Shown: piece by piece, positions 9,449 to 17,336 of the stretch
Layout of the letters: each line of letters opens with the position of its first letter
Position numbering within the stretch: the stretch's first letter is position 1
From: an uncultured Gemmiger sp.
Lineage (GTDB): Bacteria > Bacillota > Clostridia > Oscillospirales > Ruminococcaceae
Direction: 5' to 3'
Assembly (NCBI GenBank): GCA_949295035.1
Contig: CASFJO010000055.1
Coordinates: forward strand, 1-64,000
Length of the DNA stretch: 64,000 bases
The notes under the pieces: generated by a model
What the model was told of the DNA's origin: nothing
The model's input: only the letters and a program-made list of their open reading frames with translations
Database searches by the model: none
Program-made: the position numbers and the translations under genes

Positions 9449-10270
9449 TCAAAACGGCTGCTGGGCCGCGTTGGCGTTGGTGATGATCAGAGCGTCGGGA
9501 TGGTTCTGCAGCAGGGTGGCGGGGAAATGCGCGCTCATCTCGCCGTAAGCGGCCTGGCGGATGACCGCACGGTGCCAGTCGCGGAAAACGCCCAGCCGCA
9601 CCTTACGGGCAGACAGGATCTCATGGATGCCGATGGTGACGCACTTTTTGGGCATGGCGTCGATGGCACCGTTCAGATCGCCGATGGCGTTGCTGGTGCG
9701 GGTCTCCCGGGAAATGTTCAGCACCCGGGTGTGCAGCCGGGAATACTCCTCGGCCGTCAGTTCATCCTGAGGCTCGTTGAAGGCCAGATGGCCGTTGATA
9801 CCGATTCCGCCGAAGGCAATGTCCACGCCGCCCAACTCTTCGATCAGGCGGGGAATGTAGTCCAGGTTTTTCGGGTCCGGGAACACCCGCTGGTTTTCCG
9901 GCACCACCAGGTCCGGATCGATCTGGCTGTAGACCGTACGCTCCATAAAGCCCCGGAAGGAGAGTTTGCTGCCCATGTCGATCCAGGTCTCGTCGTCATT
10001 CAGGTACTCGTCCATATTGATGAACCAGCAGTTCTTGAGACTGACCCGCTCCCGGTTGACCAGGCGGACAAAGATGGGATACTGCCCCACCGGGCCCACC
10101 GGACAGATAAATACCGTCTTTTCGCCGGCGGCGTTGTTGGCCTTGATGCTCTCCAGCATCTCCAGCGCCAGTTCATAGAATACCTCGCCCGAATCCCCCA
10201 GTTTGAGGATGGGCACCTTGGCGTCCTTGCCCAGGTCCTGCGCCGAAATCTGATAATACTCGAAGCTCAT
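9449..10270 (-). CDS. nagB: Glucosamine-6-phosphate deaminase-like protein
   Basis: NagB/6-phosphogluconolactonase superfamily enzyme, predicted to convert glucosamine 6-phosphate to fructose 6-phosphate and ammonia. Seen: CPVGPVGQYPIF in the phosphate-loop position, NMDEY containing the active-site Asp, and GGIGINGHLAFNEP, the catalytic loop. The phosphate loop differs from the usual TGGTP pattern, so the substrate could be a related amino sugar phosphate. The ATG at 10270 has AGGAGG six bases upstream and is preferred over a TTG two codons earlier. Co-transcription with fba would feed amino sugars into glycolysis. Confidence 0.85.
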   Translation of the reverse strand: MSFEYYQISAQDLGKDAKVPILKLGDSGEVFYELALEMLESIKANNAAGEKTVFICPVGPVGQYPIFVRLVNRERVSLKNCWFINMDEYLNDDETWIDMGSKLSFRGFMERTVYSQIDPDLVVPENQRVFPDPKNLDYIPRLIEELGGVDIAFGGIGINGHLAFNEPQDELTAEEYSRLHTRVLNISRETRTSNAIGDLNGAIDAMPKKCVTIGIHEILSARKVRLGVFRDWHRAVIRQAAYGEMSAHFPATLLQNHPDALIITNANAAQQPF

Positions 10271-10342
10271 ACTCAACCTCCTGTTGTGACAGCCTCAAAG
10301 GGCGGTGCGATCGGTTCGGCCCCCGCCTTTTTCTCTATAAAT

Positions 10343-10372
10343 ATCCTAACACAACCGAAGGATTTGATGCAA
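10343..10372 (-). promoter_or_regulatory. Possible promoter of nagB-fba
   Basis: Minus-strand TTGCAT (10372-10367), an 18-bp spacer, and TAGGAT (10348-10343) with an extended -10 TG. Moderate match; it lies in the only gap between larC and nagB. Confidence 0.4.
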
Positions 10373-10391
10373 CAAAACAAACGCAATCGTT

Positions 10392-11675
10392 TTACCTTTT
10401 TTCTGCCCGCTCCACGGCCCGCCGCACCTGGTCCAGAGTAAGGCCCTGTTCCCGGGCGATACGGGCCGCGTCGTCGTATTCAGCCTTGATCCGGTCTATC
10501 CCCCAGCCCCGGGCTCGCTTGGCCCGCACCGGGCCGTATTCGGTCTCCACCGTCACCGCTTCCCTCTCCAGCACATACCGCTCGCACAGGGTGCGGCGTA
10601 CCCCCAGAGTGGTGGTATGGCGCAGCAGCAGGCCCGCCATCTCGTCCGCCTGCCCGGTGCGGCACAGGCAGGTCAGCAGCACGGCGGGACGGTCCTTCTT
10701 CATCTGAATGGGGGCTGTGAACACGTCCAATGCCCCGGCTTCCAGCAGTACCCGGGTACAGAAGCCCACCGCCTCGCCGGTCATGTCATCCAGATTGCAG
10801 CTCAGCTGAACGATCCGGGGCAGCACTTCCCCATCGGCCTGACCCAGAAAAGCCCGCACACAGTTGGCCGCGCCGAACTGTTTGGTGCCCATCCCGTAAC
10901 CGATCGCCTCGGCGCGCAGAGGCGGCATGGGGCCGAACTTTGTGACGAAGCGCTTCAGCAGCGCCGCGCCGGTGGGAGTACAGAGCTCACCCTGCACGCT
11001 GCCGCCATACCAGGGGATGCCCTGCAGCAGCCAGGCGGTGGCGGGCGCGGGCACCGGCAGCACCCCGTGGGCGCAGCGCACATGGCCGCTGCCTGCATGT
11101 ACCGGGCTGGCCAGCACCTGCTGCGGCGCCAGCATCTGCATCAGCAGGCACACCCCGGTGACATCGGCCACCGCGTCCAAAGTGCCCACCTCATGAAAAT
11201 GGATCTGCTCCACCGGGCAACCATGGGCGTGGGCCTCCGCCTCGGCGATCAGCCCGTACACCGCCAGCACATCCTGGCGCACCGGTTCGCAAACAGGCAT
11301 ACCCTGCACCAGCGCGCGGATCTCATCCATCGAGGCGTGATGATGATGGGCATGGCGCGCATGGCTGTGCTCCTCATGCGTGTGCGCATGGGCATGGTCG
11401 TGCGGATGGGCATGCGCGTGGGCGTGCTCCGCCTCCCCGCGCAGGTCCACGTCCTCGCTGTGCTCCTCCTGCCCGCGAACCGTCACCTCCACCCGGACGC
11501 CCCGGATGCCGCAACTCTCCGCTTCCAGGCGTTTCACCTGCACGCCGGGCAGCCCTAGGTGGTTCATGGTATGAAAAAACTCTTCCCGGGCGGCGGGCGT
11601 GAGCAATTCACTCAAGGCGCTCATGAGCATATCCCCCGCCGCCCCCATGGCGCATTCCAGATAGATGGTCTTCAT
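10392..11675 (-). CDS. larC: Nickel-pincer nucleotide nickel chelatase LarC
   Basis: CTP-dependent cyclometallase that inserts nickel into pyridinium-3,5-bisthiocarboxylate mononucleotide, the last step in making the cofactor of lactate racemase-type enzymes. The 427 residues form one uninterrupted frame, whereas Lactobacillus plantarum makes LarC from two frames by ribosomal frameshifting. N-terminal CAMGAAGDM (8-16) is typical, and a very His-rich loop spans about 84-113 (HAHAHAHPHDHAHAHTH and more), a likely nickel store. The C-terminal LarC2 part carries LSCNLDDMTGEA and QMKKDRP. Last gene of larE-larB-larC; starts four bases after larB ends. Confidence 0.95.
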   Translation of the reverse strand: MKTIYLECAMGAAGDMLMSALSELLTPAAREEFFHTMNHLGLPGVQVKRLEAESCGIRGVRVEVTVRGQEEHSEDVDLRGEAEHAHAHAHPHDHAHAHTHEEHSHARHAHHHHASMDEIRALVQGMPVCEPVRQDVLAVYGLIAEAEAHAHGCPVEQIHFHEVGTLDAVADVTGVCLLMQMLAPQQVLASPVHAGSGHVRCAHGVLPVPAPATAWLLQGIPWYGGSVQGELCTPTGAALLKRFVTKFGPMPPLRAEAIGYGMGTKQFGAANCVRAFLGQADGEVLPRIVQLSCNLDDMTGEAVGFCTRVLLEAGALDVFTAPIQMKKDRPAVLLTCLCRTGQADEMAGLLLRHTTTLGVRRTLCERYVLEREAVTVETEYGPVRAKRARGWGIDRIKAEYDDAARIAREQGLTLDQVRRAVERAEKR

Positions 11676-11679
11676 CCTC

Positions 11680-12435
11680 TCACTCCCCGATATGATTGAT
11701 CATGCTGGCCAGATACCCGGCCCCGAATCCGTTGTCAATATTCACCACACTGACCCCGCTGGCGCAGGAGTTCAGCATGGAGAGCAGTGCGCTCAAACCG
11801 CCCAGCGACGCGCCGTAACCCACGCTGGTGGGCACCGCGATCACCGGGCAGCCCACCAGGCCGCCCACCACGCTGGCCAGCGCGCCTTCCATGCCCGCCA
11901 CGGCGATCACCACCCGGGCGCTCATGAGCACATCCAGGTTGGCCAGCAGCCGGTGCAGCCCGGCGACCCCCACATCATACAGACGTTCCACCTTGTTGCC
12001 CATGGCCTGGGCGGTGAGCGCGGCCTCCTCACAGACCGGCTGATCGCTGGTGCCGCCGGACACTACCACGATGGTGCCCTTGGCGCTGATGTGGGGCCGG
12101 GGCCAGGCAACGCCCACCCGGCTCAGGGGGTCATATTGCAGGCTGCAGCCCTGCGCACGAGCCACATCGGCGGCCTCGGCGCTCATGCGGGTGATCAGGA
12201 TGTTCTCCGCCCCGCGACGGCGCATGGAGGCCAGGATCCCGGCGATCTGTTCCGGGGTCTTGCCCGCGCCGTAGATCACCTCCTGGGCGCCCTGCCGCAG
12301 GCCCCGGTGGTGGTCCACCTTGGCGTAGCCCAGGTCCTCAAAAGGCTCCAGCTTCAGCTGAAGCAACGCCTGCTGCGGATCCATACGGCCATCCCGCACC
12401 GCCTCCAGCAGCCGCAGCATTTCCTGTTTTTCCAT
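11680..12435 (-). CDS. larB: Nickel-pincer cofactor carboxylase/hydrolase LarB
   Basis: Carboxylates and hydrolyses nicotinic acid adenine dinucleotide to pyridinium-3,5-dicarboxylate mononucleotide, the first step of nickel-pincer cofactor synthesis. It is related to PurE, and the C-terminal half shows the PurE-like stretch SGGTSDQPVCEEA and later VAGMEGALASVVGGL. The 251-residue length fits the family. The frame is open further upstream, but the ATG at 12435 has GGAGGAAT directly ahead and begins the homology (MEKQEMLRLLEAV). Eleven bases follow larE, consistent with one transcript. Confidence 0.95.
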   Translation of the reverse strand: MEKQEMLRLLEAVRDGRMDPQQALLQLKLEPFEDLGYAKVDHHRGLRQGAQEVIYGAGKTPEQIAGILASMRRRGAENILITRMSAEAADVARAQGCSLQYDPLSRVGVAWPRPHISAKGTIVVVSGGTSDQPVCEEAALTAQAMGNKVERLYDVGVAGLHRLLANLDVLMSARVVIAVAGMEGALASVVGGLVGCPVIAVPTSVGYGASLGGLSALLSMLNSCASGVSVVNIDNGFGAGYLASMINHIGE

Positions 12436-12446
12436 CGTATTCCTCC

Positions 12447-13211
12447 TCACTCCATCGGTTCCGCCGCCCGGGCTGCCGTATCCAGCCACACCTGGGCGAA
12501 ATAGGGGCGCAGCAGGGTGCGGAGGGTCTCTCGTTCCGCCGCCGCGCGACCCCACTGTTCTTCGGTCAGCTGCAGCAGGCAGGCATCCCCCGCCCGCAGC
12601 CGTACCCGGAAATCCCGGTACCCCCGCTCCGCCAGGCAACCTTCCGCCTTCTCTACCCGGGTCAGGTCCTCCGGCGTGATGGAGGTTCCGGTGGGAATAC
12701 GGGTAGCCAGGCAGGCGTAGCTGGGTTTATTCCAGGTGAACAGCCCCATCTCTTTGCTGCGCCGCCGCACCTGCCGCTTGGTGATGCCACACTCCCGCAG
12801 GGGGCTGCGTACCTCCAGTTCCGCCAGCGCCTGCATCCCGGGCCGGTCGGCCGCGTCGTCCGAGGCGTTGGTGCCATCCAGCAGCAGGGTATAACCGTCG
12901 GCCTCCGCCTGCCGCCGCAGGGCGGTGAACACCGCCTTTTTACAATAGTAGCAGCGGCGCGGGCCGTTCTGCCGCACAAGGGGATCGGCCAGTGTATCCA
13001 GTTCAATGACGTGAAGCGCGACCCCCGCCTGGGCGGCCAGCTTTTCCGCGTCCCGCCGTTCAAAAGCAGGCTGGAAGGGGCTGGCCACGAAATAGGGCTG
13101 AATCTCTGCGCCGGCTCGCACCCCGGCCAGCAGCAGCAAAGCGGAATCGGTGCCGCCGGAGAAGGCCAGGGCGGCCTTCGGATGCCGGGCAAAAAACTCG
13201 GATAATTCCAT
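12447..13211 (-). CDS. larE: Pyridinium sulfurtransferase LarE
   Basis: PP-loop ATP pyrophosphatase that adenylates the pyridinium dicarboxylate and replaces carboxylate oxygens with sulfur. The PP-loop is SGGTDS (18-23). CYYC (87-90) and KPSYACLATR (Cys167) supply three conserved cysteines. By family knowledge, LarE proteins with three such cysteines may use a [4Fe-4S] cluster instead of sacrificing one cysteine as the L. plantarum enzyme does; which applies here is inference. The ATG at 13211 follows AAAGGAG and starts the homology. First gene of the lar operon, 50 bases after the structured leader. No larA is present in the window. Confidence 0.93.
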   Translation of the reverse strand: MELSEFFARHPKAALAFSGGTDSALLLLAGVRAGAEIQPYFVASPFQPAFERRDAEKLAAQAGVALHVIELDTLADPLVRQNGPRRCYYCKKAVFTALRRQAEADGYTLLLDGTNASDDAADRPGMQALAELEVRSPLRECGITKRQVRRRSKEMGLFTWNKPSYACLATRIPTGTSITPEDLTRVEKAEGCLAERGYRDFRVRLRAGDACLLQLTEEQWGRAAAERETLRTLLRPYFAQVWLDTAARAAEPME

Positions 13212-13233
13212 AGGATAAAGGCTCCTTTCCAGG

Positions 13234-13347
13234 GATCGGGCGGGAGAGCCCCGCCGCAAAAAAATGCGCCGCGAAGCACGCCGGAAGCGGAGGCTGCGCA
13301 CAGCCCCGCGCACGGCGCAAGGGGTATTCCCTGCCTTCGTGGCGCAT
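13234..13347 (-). promoter_or_regulatory. Structured leader before larE, possible attenuator or riboswitch
   Basis: On the transcript, ATGCGCCaCGAAG (13347-13335) pairs with CTTCGcGGCGCAT (13276-13264), twelve of thirteen positions. This closes a domain that contains hairpins GGG/CCC, GCGC/GCGC and GGGGCTG/CAGCCtCC. Seven T residues end the closing stem, as in an intrinsic terminator. A second hairpin (GGCGGG/CCCGCC) lies between this and the larE ribosome binding site. I recognise no known riboswitch consensus. Confidence 0.55.
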
Positions 13348-13397
13348 GGACCCGGCCTGTCTTCCTGACGGCGCGGGCGGTTTTGTTTCTGGTTTTC

Positions 13398-13426
13398 AGT
13401 ATACCGGGCCCGGCGGCGGATTGCAA
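13398..13426 (-). promoter_or_regulatory. Promoter of larEBC
   Basis: Minus-strand TTGCAA (13426-13421), a 17-bp spacer, and TATACT (13403-13398). It is followed by a leader of about 180 bases before larE. Confidence 0.75.
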
Positions 13427-13451
13427 GCTGCGGGTGTGGCAAACGTTTGGG

Positions 13452-14834
13452 TCACCGGTTCAGGTTGCCGATCATGTCCTCCGGGCGCACCCACTCATCA
13501 AACTGCTCCGCCGTGACCAGTCCGGACCGGATCGCTGCCTGCCGCAGGGTGAGCCCTTCCGCATGGGCGGTCTTGGCGATGCGTGCAGCATTCTCGTAGC
13601 CAATATGGGGATTCAGCGCGGTGACCAGCATCAGGGACTGCTCCAGATTGTGAGCGATCCGCTCCCGGTTGGGGGCAATACCCACGGCGCAGTGTACGTT
13701 GAACGAGCGCATGGCATCCGCCAGCAGCCGCACCGACTGCAAGAAGTTGTAGATGCAGACCGGCATGAACACATTCAGCTGAAAATTGCCCTGCGAGGCG
13801 GCTATGGCCACCGCCGTATCGTTGGCGATCACCTGCACCGCCACCATGGTGACCGCCTCACACTGGGTAGGATTCACCTTTCCGGGCATGATGGAACTGC
13901 CGGGCTCATTCTCCGGGATGGTCAGTTCCCCGATGCCGCAGCGGGGGCCGCTGGCCAGCCAGCGCACGTCGTTGGCGATCTTCATCAGGTCGGCGGCCAG
14001 GGCCTTCATGGCCCCATGGGCAAAGACCAGCGCGTCTTTGCTGGTCAGGGCGTGGAACTTGTTGGGCGCGGTGACAAACCGGGTGCCGGTGAGGGCGGTG
14101 AGCCGCTCAGCCGCCTTTTCGGCAAAGCCGGGAAGAGCGTTCAGGCCGGTTCCCACCGCGGTGCCGCCCAGCGCCAGCTGCCGCAGGCCCGGCAGCGAGG
14201 CGATGAGCATCTCCCGGCAGCTGGTGAGCATGGTCTGCCAGCCGCTGATCTCCTGACCCAGGGTCAGGGGGGTGGCGTCCTGCAAGTGGGTGCGGCCGGT
14301 CTTGATCACGCCGGCGTACCGCGCGCTGAGCTCTCCAAAGGTGGCAGCCAGCTCGTCCAGCGCGGGCAGCAGCTGCCCCTCGATCTCCCGCACCGCCGCC
14401 ACGTGCATGGCGGTCGGGAAGGTGTCGTTGGAACTCTGGGATCGGTTCACATGGTCATTGGGATGCACCGGGGTGCCGTTCCCCAGGATCTGTTGGGCCC
14501 GGCGGGCGATCACCTCGTTCAGGTTCATGTTGGTCTGGGTACCGCTGCCGGTCTGCCAGACTACCAGCGGAAACTGGTCGTCCCATTTGCCGGCGAGGAT
14601 CTCATCGCAGGCGGCGCAGATGGCGTCGGCGCGGGGAGCGTCCAGATTGTCCAGTTCCCGGTTGGCCTGGGCGGCCGCCTTTTTCAGGCAGGCGAACGCC
14701 CGGATGACCGGCAGCGGGATGGTCTCGCCGCCGATGCAAAAGTTTTCATAGCTGCGCTGGGTCTGGGCGCCCCAAAGCTTGTCAGCCGGGACCCGTACCT
14801 CGCCCATGGTGTCGTGCTCGATGCGGTATTCCAT
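13452..14834 (-). CDS. fumC: Fumarate hydratase, class II
   Basis: Oxygen-stable fumarase that interconverts fumarate and L-malate. The 460 residues carry the superfamily signature [15 protein letters not shown], plus [14 protein letters not shown] and [12 protein letters not shown] from the substrate pockets and [12 protein letters not shown] with the catalytic His region. Length and motifs distinguish it from aspartase less sharply than from argininosuccinate lyase; the FumC-type [27 protein letters not shown] opening favours fumarase. The ATG follows AAGGAGG. It starts 12 bp after the malic enzyme gene, so fumarate, malate and pyruvate are linked in one operon. Confidence 0.93.
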   Translation of the reverse strand: MEYRIEHDTMGEVRVPADKLWGAQTQRSYENFCIGGETIPLPVIRAFACLKKAAAQANRELDNLDAPRADAICAACDEILAGKWDDQFPLVVWQTGSGTQTNMNLNEVIARRAQQILGNGTPVHPNDHVNRSQSSNDTFPTAMHVAAVREIEGQLLPALDELAATFGELSARYAGVIKTGRTHLQDATPLTLGQEISGWQTMLTSCREMLIASLPGLRQLALGGTAVGTGLNALPGFAEKAAERLTALTGTRFVTAPNKFHALTSKDALVFAHGAMKALAADLMKIANDVRWLASGPRCGIGELTIPENEPGSSIMPGKVNPTQCEAVTMVAVQVIANDTAVAIAASQGNFQLNVFMPVCIYNFLQSVRLLADAMRSFNVHCAVGIAPNRERIAHNLEQSLMLVTALNPHIGYENAARIAKTAHAEGLTLRQAAIRSGLVTAEQFDEWVRPEDMIGNLNR

Positions 14835-14846
14835 GGCGCGCCCTCC

Positions 14847-16019
14847 TTACACCCGGGCCAGCCCCAGGCGGCGGGCCTCATCGGCCACGGCGCCCGCCAC
14901 CACATCGGCCACGCGGGGGTCAAAAGCGTTGGGCAGGATGTAGTCGGCGGTCAGTTCCTGCGGCGTCACCAGCGAGGCTATGGCCCGGGCGGCGGCCAGC
15001 TTCATGCTCTCGGTGATCTCCTTGCTGCGCACCTGCAGCGCTCCCTTGAAGATGCCGGGAAAGACCAGCACATTGTTGATCTGGTTGGGGTAGTCCGACC
15101 GGCCGGTGCCGATCACCGCCGCGCCGCCGGCGCGGGCCTCGTCGGGCATGATCTCCGGCACCGGATTGGCCATGGGGAACACGATCGCGCCAGGGGCCAT
15201 GGAGGCCACCATCTCCCGGGTGACCAGGCCGGGGCGGGACACGCCAATGAACACATCCGCGCCCCGCATCACGTCGGCCAGGGCGCCCTGCTTGTTTTGC
15301 TTATTGGTGATTTCCGCCAGCTGGGCCTGGGCCGGGTTCATCCAGTCGGCCCCACGGTAGAGGGCGCCCTGCTTATCGCAGAGGACGATATCCCCCACCC
15401 CCAGCTGAAGCAGCAAACGGGCGATGGATGTGCCGGCTGCGCCGGCCCCGTTAATGACCAGATGCAGGCTTTCCAGCGGCTTGTCCACCACCTTGGCGGC
15501 GTTGAGCAGGGCGGCCCCCAGCACGATGGCAGTACCGTGCTGGTCGTCGTGGAACACCGGAATGTCACAGCGCTTTTTCAGTTCGGACTCGATCGTAAAA
15601 CAGCGGGGCGCGGCGATGTCCTCCAGGTTGATACCACCGAAACTCTTGGAGATCAGGGCCACCGTATTGATAAAGGTCTCCGGGTCCTTGCTGTCCACGC
15701 AGATGGGGAACGCGTCCACCCCGGCAAACGCCTTGAACAAAGCGCACTTGCCCTCCATCACCGGCATGGCGGCCTCGGGCCCGATGTCCCCCAGGCCCAG
15801 CACGGCGGTGCCGTCGGTGATGACCGCCACCAGGTTGCCCCGGCGGGTCAGTTCATAGGAAAGGGCGGGGTCCTTCTGAATCGCCAGGCAGGGCTCGGCC
15901 ACGCCGGGGGTATAGGCCACCGAGAGTTCCTCCCGATTGGTGACCGGCGCCCGGGAGATCACCTCGATCTTGCCCTTCCACTGGCGGTGTTTTTCCATTG
16001 CAAGCTGTTTTACGTCCAT
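14847..16019 (-). CDS. Malic enzyme (NAD(P)-dependent malate dehydrogenase, decarboxylating)
   Basis: Oxidative decarboxylation of L-malate to pyruvate and CO2. The 390-residue short bacterial form shows SVAYTPGVAEPC near residue 36, the metal-binding run FHDDQHGTAIV in the middle, and the nucleotide-binding NGAGAAGTSIARLL. The C-terminal phosphotransacetylase-like extension of some enzymes is absent. Cofactor preference cannot be fixed by eye. The true start is the ATG at 16019 (MDVKQLAMEKHRQWKG) with GAGAGGAGAAG upstream, although the frame remains open beyond it. First gene of the operon with fumC. Confidence 0.93.
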   Translation of the reverse strand: MDVKQLAMEKHRQWKGKIEVISRAPVTNREELSVAYTPGVAEPCLAIQKDPALSYELTRRGNLVAVITDGTAVLGLGDIGPEAAMPVMEGKCALFKAFAGVDAFPICVDSKDPETFINTVALISKSFGGINLEDIAAPRCFTIESELKKRCDIPVFHDDQHGTAIVLGAALLNAAKVVDKPLESLHLVINGAGAAGTSIARLLLQLGVGDIVLCDKQGALYRGADWMNPAQAQLAEITNKQNKQGALADVMRGADVFIGVSRPGLVTREMVASMAPGAIVFPMANPVPEIMPDEARAGGAAVIGTGRSDYPNQINNVLVFPGIFKGALQVRSKEITESMKLAAARAIASLVTPQELTADYILPNAFDPRVADVVAGAVADEARRLGLARV

Positions 16020-16067
16020 GTTGCTTCTCCTCTCCCCTCGCGGGCGGGTCTTGTTCCATACTGTTTC

Positions 16068-16096
16068 AGTATACTCGCGCAAAATTTCCCCGTCAA
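16068..16096 (-). promoter_or_regulatory. Promoter of the malic enzyme-fumC operon
   Basis: Minus-strand TTGACG (16096-16091), exactly 17 bp, and TATACT (16073-16068); one of the best sigma-A matches in the window. Confidence 0.8.
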
Positions 16097-16172
16097 CTCG
16101 CCATATCGCATTTTTTCGGTGACCGAAGGCGGGCGGGCGGCATACCATGGAACAGCGAAAGGGGTGCTGAAG

Positions 16173-17255
16173 ATGGAAAACAAGACGCGATATCTGGACT
16201 TTTTTCTCGGGGCGCTGTCTCCCGCCGGCTTCCACGGCTACTTTGCCCAGCTGACCGGCGAGCCTGGCCTGACGCCGTTCCTCATTAAGGCGGGACCGGG
16301 CTGCGGCAAGTCTACCCTGATGAAAAAGCTGACGGCCATGGGCAGCGGCACGGTGGAGCGCATCCACTGTTCCTCCGATCCGGACAGCCTGGACGGGGCT
16401 GTGTTCTGGGAACAGAACAACGCCATTCTGGACGCGACCGCGCCCCATACGCTGGAGCCCGGATGCCCGGTGGCGGTTGAGCAGGTGGTGAGCCTGTATC
16501 ACACGCTGGACCAAACCCGGATGCAGGAAAACGCCGAAGAGGTGCGGGCGCTGTTCGGCCGGTGTTCCTGCCTGCAAGGGCGGGCGGCCCGGTATCTGGC
16601 GGCGGCGGGCGCGCTGCTGCTGGAAAACCGCCGGCTGGCTGCCGGTGTCTCGGATGAGGGCAAGGCCCGGCGCTACGCGGCACGACTGGCGGAACGCCGG
16701 TTGCCCCGCCGGGAAGGGCCCGGCCGGGAGAGCGTGCGGCTGCTGAGCGCCGTGACCCCGGACGGCGTGCTGGTCTACCGGAGCACGGTGGAAGCACTGG
16801 CCGGCGAGGTGATCGTGCTGCGGGATGAGTACGGCGCTGTGAGCCGGGTGATCCTGGACGAGATGCGCCGGCAGGCACTGGAACGGGGGTTGTTTGTGAT
16901 CACCTGCCGCTGCCCGCTGGCCCCGGAGGACAAGATCGAACACCTGTTTTTCCCGAAGTTGGGATTGGCGCTGCTGACCTCCAACAGCTGGCATCCCATG
17001 GAGTTTTGCCATCAGCACAATGTGCGGTGCAGCCGGTTTGCCGACGCGGAGGGTCTGCGTGCCCGACGGCAGCGGATGCGGTTCAACCAGAAGGCGGCGG
17101 CGGAACTGCTGGCACAAACCAGCGCGCTGCAGCGGGAGGCCCGCACAGTTCATAGTGAATTGGAGACCTACTATCGGTCGGCCGCGGATTTTGCCCAGGT
17201 AGACAAGATCACAGCCGATACCGCCCGTGCCATGGGGCTGGCGACAAAGCCCTGA
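16173..17255 (+). CDS. P-loop ATPase of unknown function (PRK06851-like)
   Basis: A 360-residue protein with a Walker A motif near residue 40 (GPGCGKST) in the context FLIKAGPGCGKSTLMKKL. It resembles a family of uncharacterised ATPases of spore-forming Firmicutes. Such proteins seem to have two related halves; here the second half (from about residue 190, SAVTPDGV) has no clear P-loop. No signal peptide or membrane segment is present. The ATG at 16173 follows AAAGGGGTGC. It is divergent from the malic enzyme operon and followed by a terminator, so it is likely monocistronic. The function is unknown. Confidence 0.75.
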   Translation: MENKTRYLDFFLGALSPAGFHGYFAQLTGEPGLTPFLIKAGPGCGKSTLMKKLTAMGSGTVERIHCSSDPDSLDGAVFWEQNNAILDATAPHTLEPGCPVAVEQVVSLYHTLDQTRMQENAEEVRALFGRCSCLQGRAARYLAAAGALLLENRRLAAGVSDEGKARRYAARLAERRLPRREGPGRESVRLLSAVTPDGVLVYRSTVEALAGEVIVLRDEYGAVSRVILDEMRRQALERGLFVITCRCPLAPEDKIEHLFFPKLGLALLTSNSWHPMEFCHQHNVRCSRFADAEGLRARRQRMRFNQKAAAELLAQTSALQREARTVHSELETYYRSAADFAQVDKITADTARAMGLATKP

Positions 17256-17261
17256 CGATGC

Positions 17262-17315
17262 TATAATAAAGGACAGCAGAAAGGCCCGTGTCGTCTTTTG
17301 GCGGCGCGGGTTTTT
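17262..17315 (+). terminator. Terminator after the ATPase, beside a TATAAT box
   Basis: Stem CCCGTGTCG/CGGCGCGGG (17285-17310, with two G-U pairs) followed by TTTTTGCTTG. A TATAAT at 17262-17267 with a poor -35 (TGGCGA) lies just upstream. If it is used, the hairpin would act as an attenuator for the helicase gene. Confidence 0.6.
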
Positions 17316-17336
17316 GCTTGTTGGAGGTGAGCGGAT

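Noticed and set aside
13234..13347. Known NiCo riboswitch in the lar leader
   Set aside because: The branched structure and nickel context invite the idea, but the conserved G-rich junction sequence I remember for that motif is not visible.
13383..17255. Very long open frame ending in the P-loop ATPase gene
   Set aside because: Only the part from ATG 16173 has a ribosome binding site and homology; the rest is the antisense of the GC-rich fumarase and malic enzyme genes.
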